Source of the DNA: Shimazuella soli
GTDB lineage: Bacteria; Bacillota; Bacilli; Thermoactinomycetales; Thermoactinomycetaceae
Direction: 5' to 3'
Assembly: GCF_022511585.1 (NCBI RefSeq)
Contig: NZ_JAKWBN010000001.1
Span: 730,269-794,268, forward strand
Length of the DNA: 64,000 nucleotides
Shown: one piece after another, positions 63,766 to 64,000 of the stretch
How positions within the stretch are numbered: position 1 is the first letter of the stretch
Layout of the letters: every line of letters begins with the position of its first letter
Position numbers and translations under genes: made by a program
The notes under the pieces: generated by a model
The model's input: only the letters and a program-made list of their open reading frames with translations
What the model was told of the DNA's origin: nothing
The model's database searches: none

Positions 63766-64000
63766 TTATATGCTTTTGTTGCCATTACGGATATATTCCC
63801 TAATTGTTTTGTAAATATGAAATAACTCTTTGCTTTTTATAGGTGGAATTAAATGCTGTGCTCCAATAAATAAGGTGTAATAGATCTTAGCCAACAATTC
63901 TGCGTCCACACGATCTTTATACACATTTTCACATAATTCCTTAACATAATTTATTCTACTTTCATCAACCCGTTGTTGATAAGAGTGAATGGTTTCATCA
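63766..64000 (-). CDS. TetR-type regulator, C-terminal part
   Basis: A minus-strand frame is open from the window edge to TAA at 63766-63768, giving 77 residues (DETIHSYQQRVDESRINYVKEL ... YIRNGNKSI). The all-helical character and the terminal arrangement (LLAKIYYTLFIGAQHLI ... LFHIYKTIREYI) resemble the ligand-binding domain of TetR-family regulators. The DNA-binding domain lies outside the window, so the family is probable rather than certain. Confidence 0.5.
   Translation of the reverse strand, partial: DETIHSYQQRVDESRINYVKELCENVYKDRVDAELLAKIYYTLFIGAQHLIPPIKSKELFHIYKTIREYIRNGNKSI

Overview
The window reads as a chromosomal segment of a low-G+C, endospore-forming Gram-positive bacterium. 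It carries the complete spoIIIA operon (spoIIIAA to spoIIIAH), spoVB, and long blocks whose order matches Bacillus subtilis (yrbG/yrzE/spoVB/comN/sec/recJ/apt; yqhG-yqhH-gcvT-gcvPA-gcvPB; lipM/mntR/yqhO/yqhQ/aroQ/pepP/efp). Several traits differ from Bacillus: a ruvC gene, separate secD and secF genes instead of a fused secDF, and insertions between the conserved blocks. A member of Thermoactinomycetaceae or a related Bacillales family fits, but that assignment is an inference. No rRNA, tRNA, CRISPR array, transposase or phage module was seen.

Layout. 1-8.2 kb: end of a methyltransferase gene, a lipoprotein polysaccharide deacetylase, a YitT-type membrane protein, then a DnaD-like wHTH gene, ruvC-ruvA-ruvB, queA-tgt and yajC. 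7.8-16.2 kb: yrzE, yrbG/yetF, spoVB, comN, secD-secF, recJ and apt. 16.3-21.4 kb: an azoreductase, a small membrane protein, an HD-domain dNTPase and a TcyABC-like cystine ABC importer. 21.5-28.7 kb: a GC-rich small membrane gene, yqhG-yqhH reading leftward, and a tandem glycine riboswitch in front of gcvT-gcvPA-gcvPB reading rightward. 28.7-34.7 kb: an MFS exporter, a GC-rich MATE-type transporter, a Dps-type ferritin, lipM, a phosphoesterase and a putative surface protein. 34.7-41.0 kb: mntR, a patatin phospholipase, a coiled-coil protein, yqhQ, aroQ, pepP and efp. 41.2-52.8 kb is not syntenic with Bacillus: HAD phosphatase, an orphan UlaA-like PTS permease, pgi, a TPP-riboswitch operon for thiamine-precursor uptake, and comA-comB (sulfolactate synthesis) beside an MFS transporter. 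53-55.5 kb: a GC-rich orphan gene, then a HTH-TPR regulator of the RRNPP type with a tiny candidate peptide gene upstream. 55.6-60.7 kb: spoIIIA. 60.8-64 kb: a membrane-anchored beta/gamma-crystallin protein, a small lipoprotein with a non-standard start, an SRPBCC protein, a Nudix protein and the end of a TetR-like regulator.

How the genes work together. Sporulation functions dominate: SpoIIIA proteins build the mother-cell side of the forespore channel, SpoVB acts in cortex precursor translocation, and ComA/ComB probably make sulfolactate, a known spore solute in Bacillus. The glycine riboswitch and the glycine cleavage genes, followed by lipM, tie glycine catabolism to lipoylation of GcvH. 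The main points for a second look are the beta/gamma-crystallin protein with two intact calcium signatures, three compositionally foreign single-gene islands with strong GC-rich hairpins, the 30-codon ORF in front of the HTH-TPR regulator, a 19-bp perfect inverted repeat inside the cystine operon, and a lipoprotein gene that appears to start at ATC.
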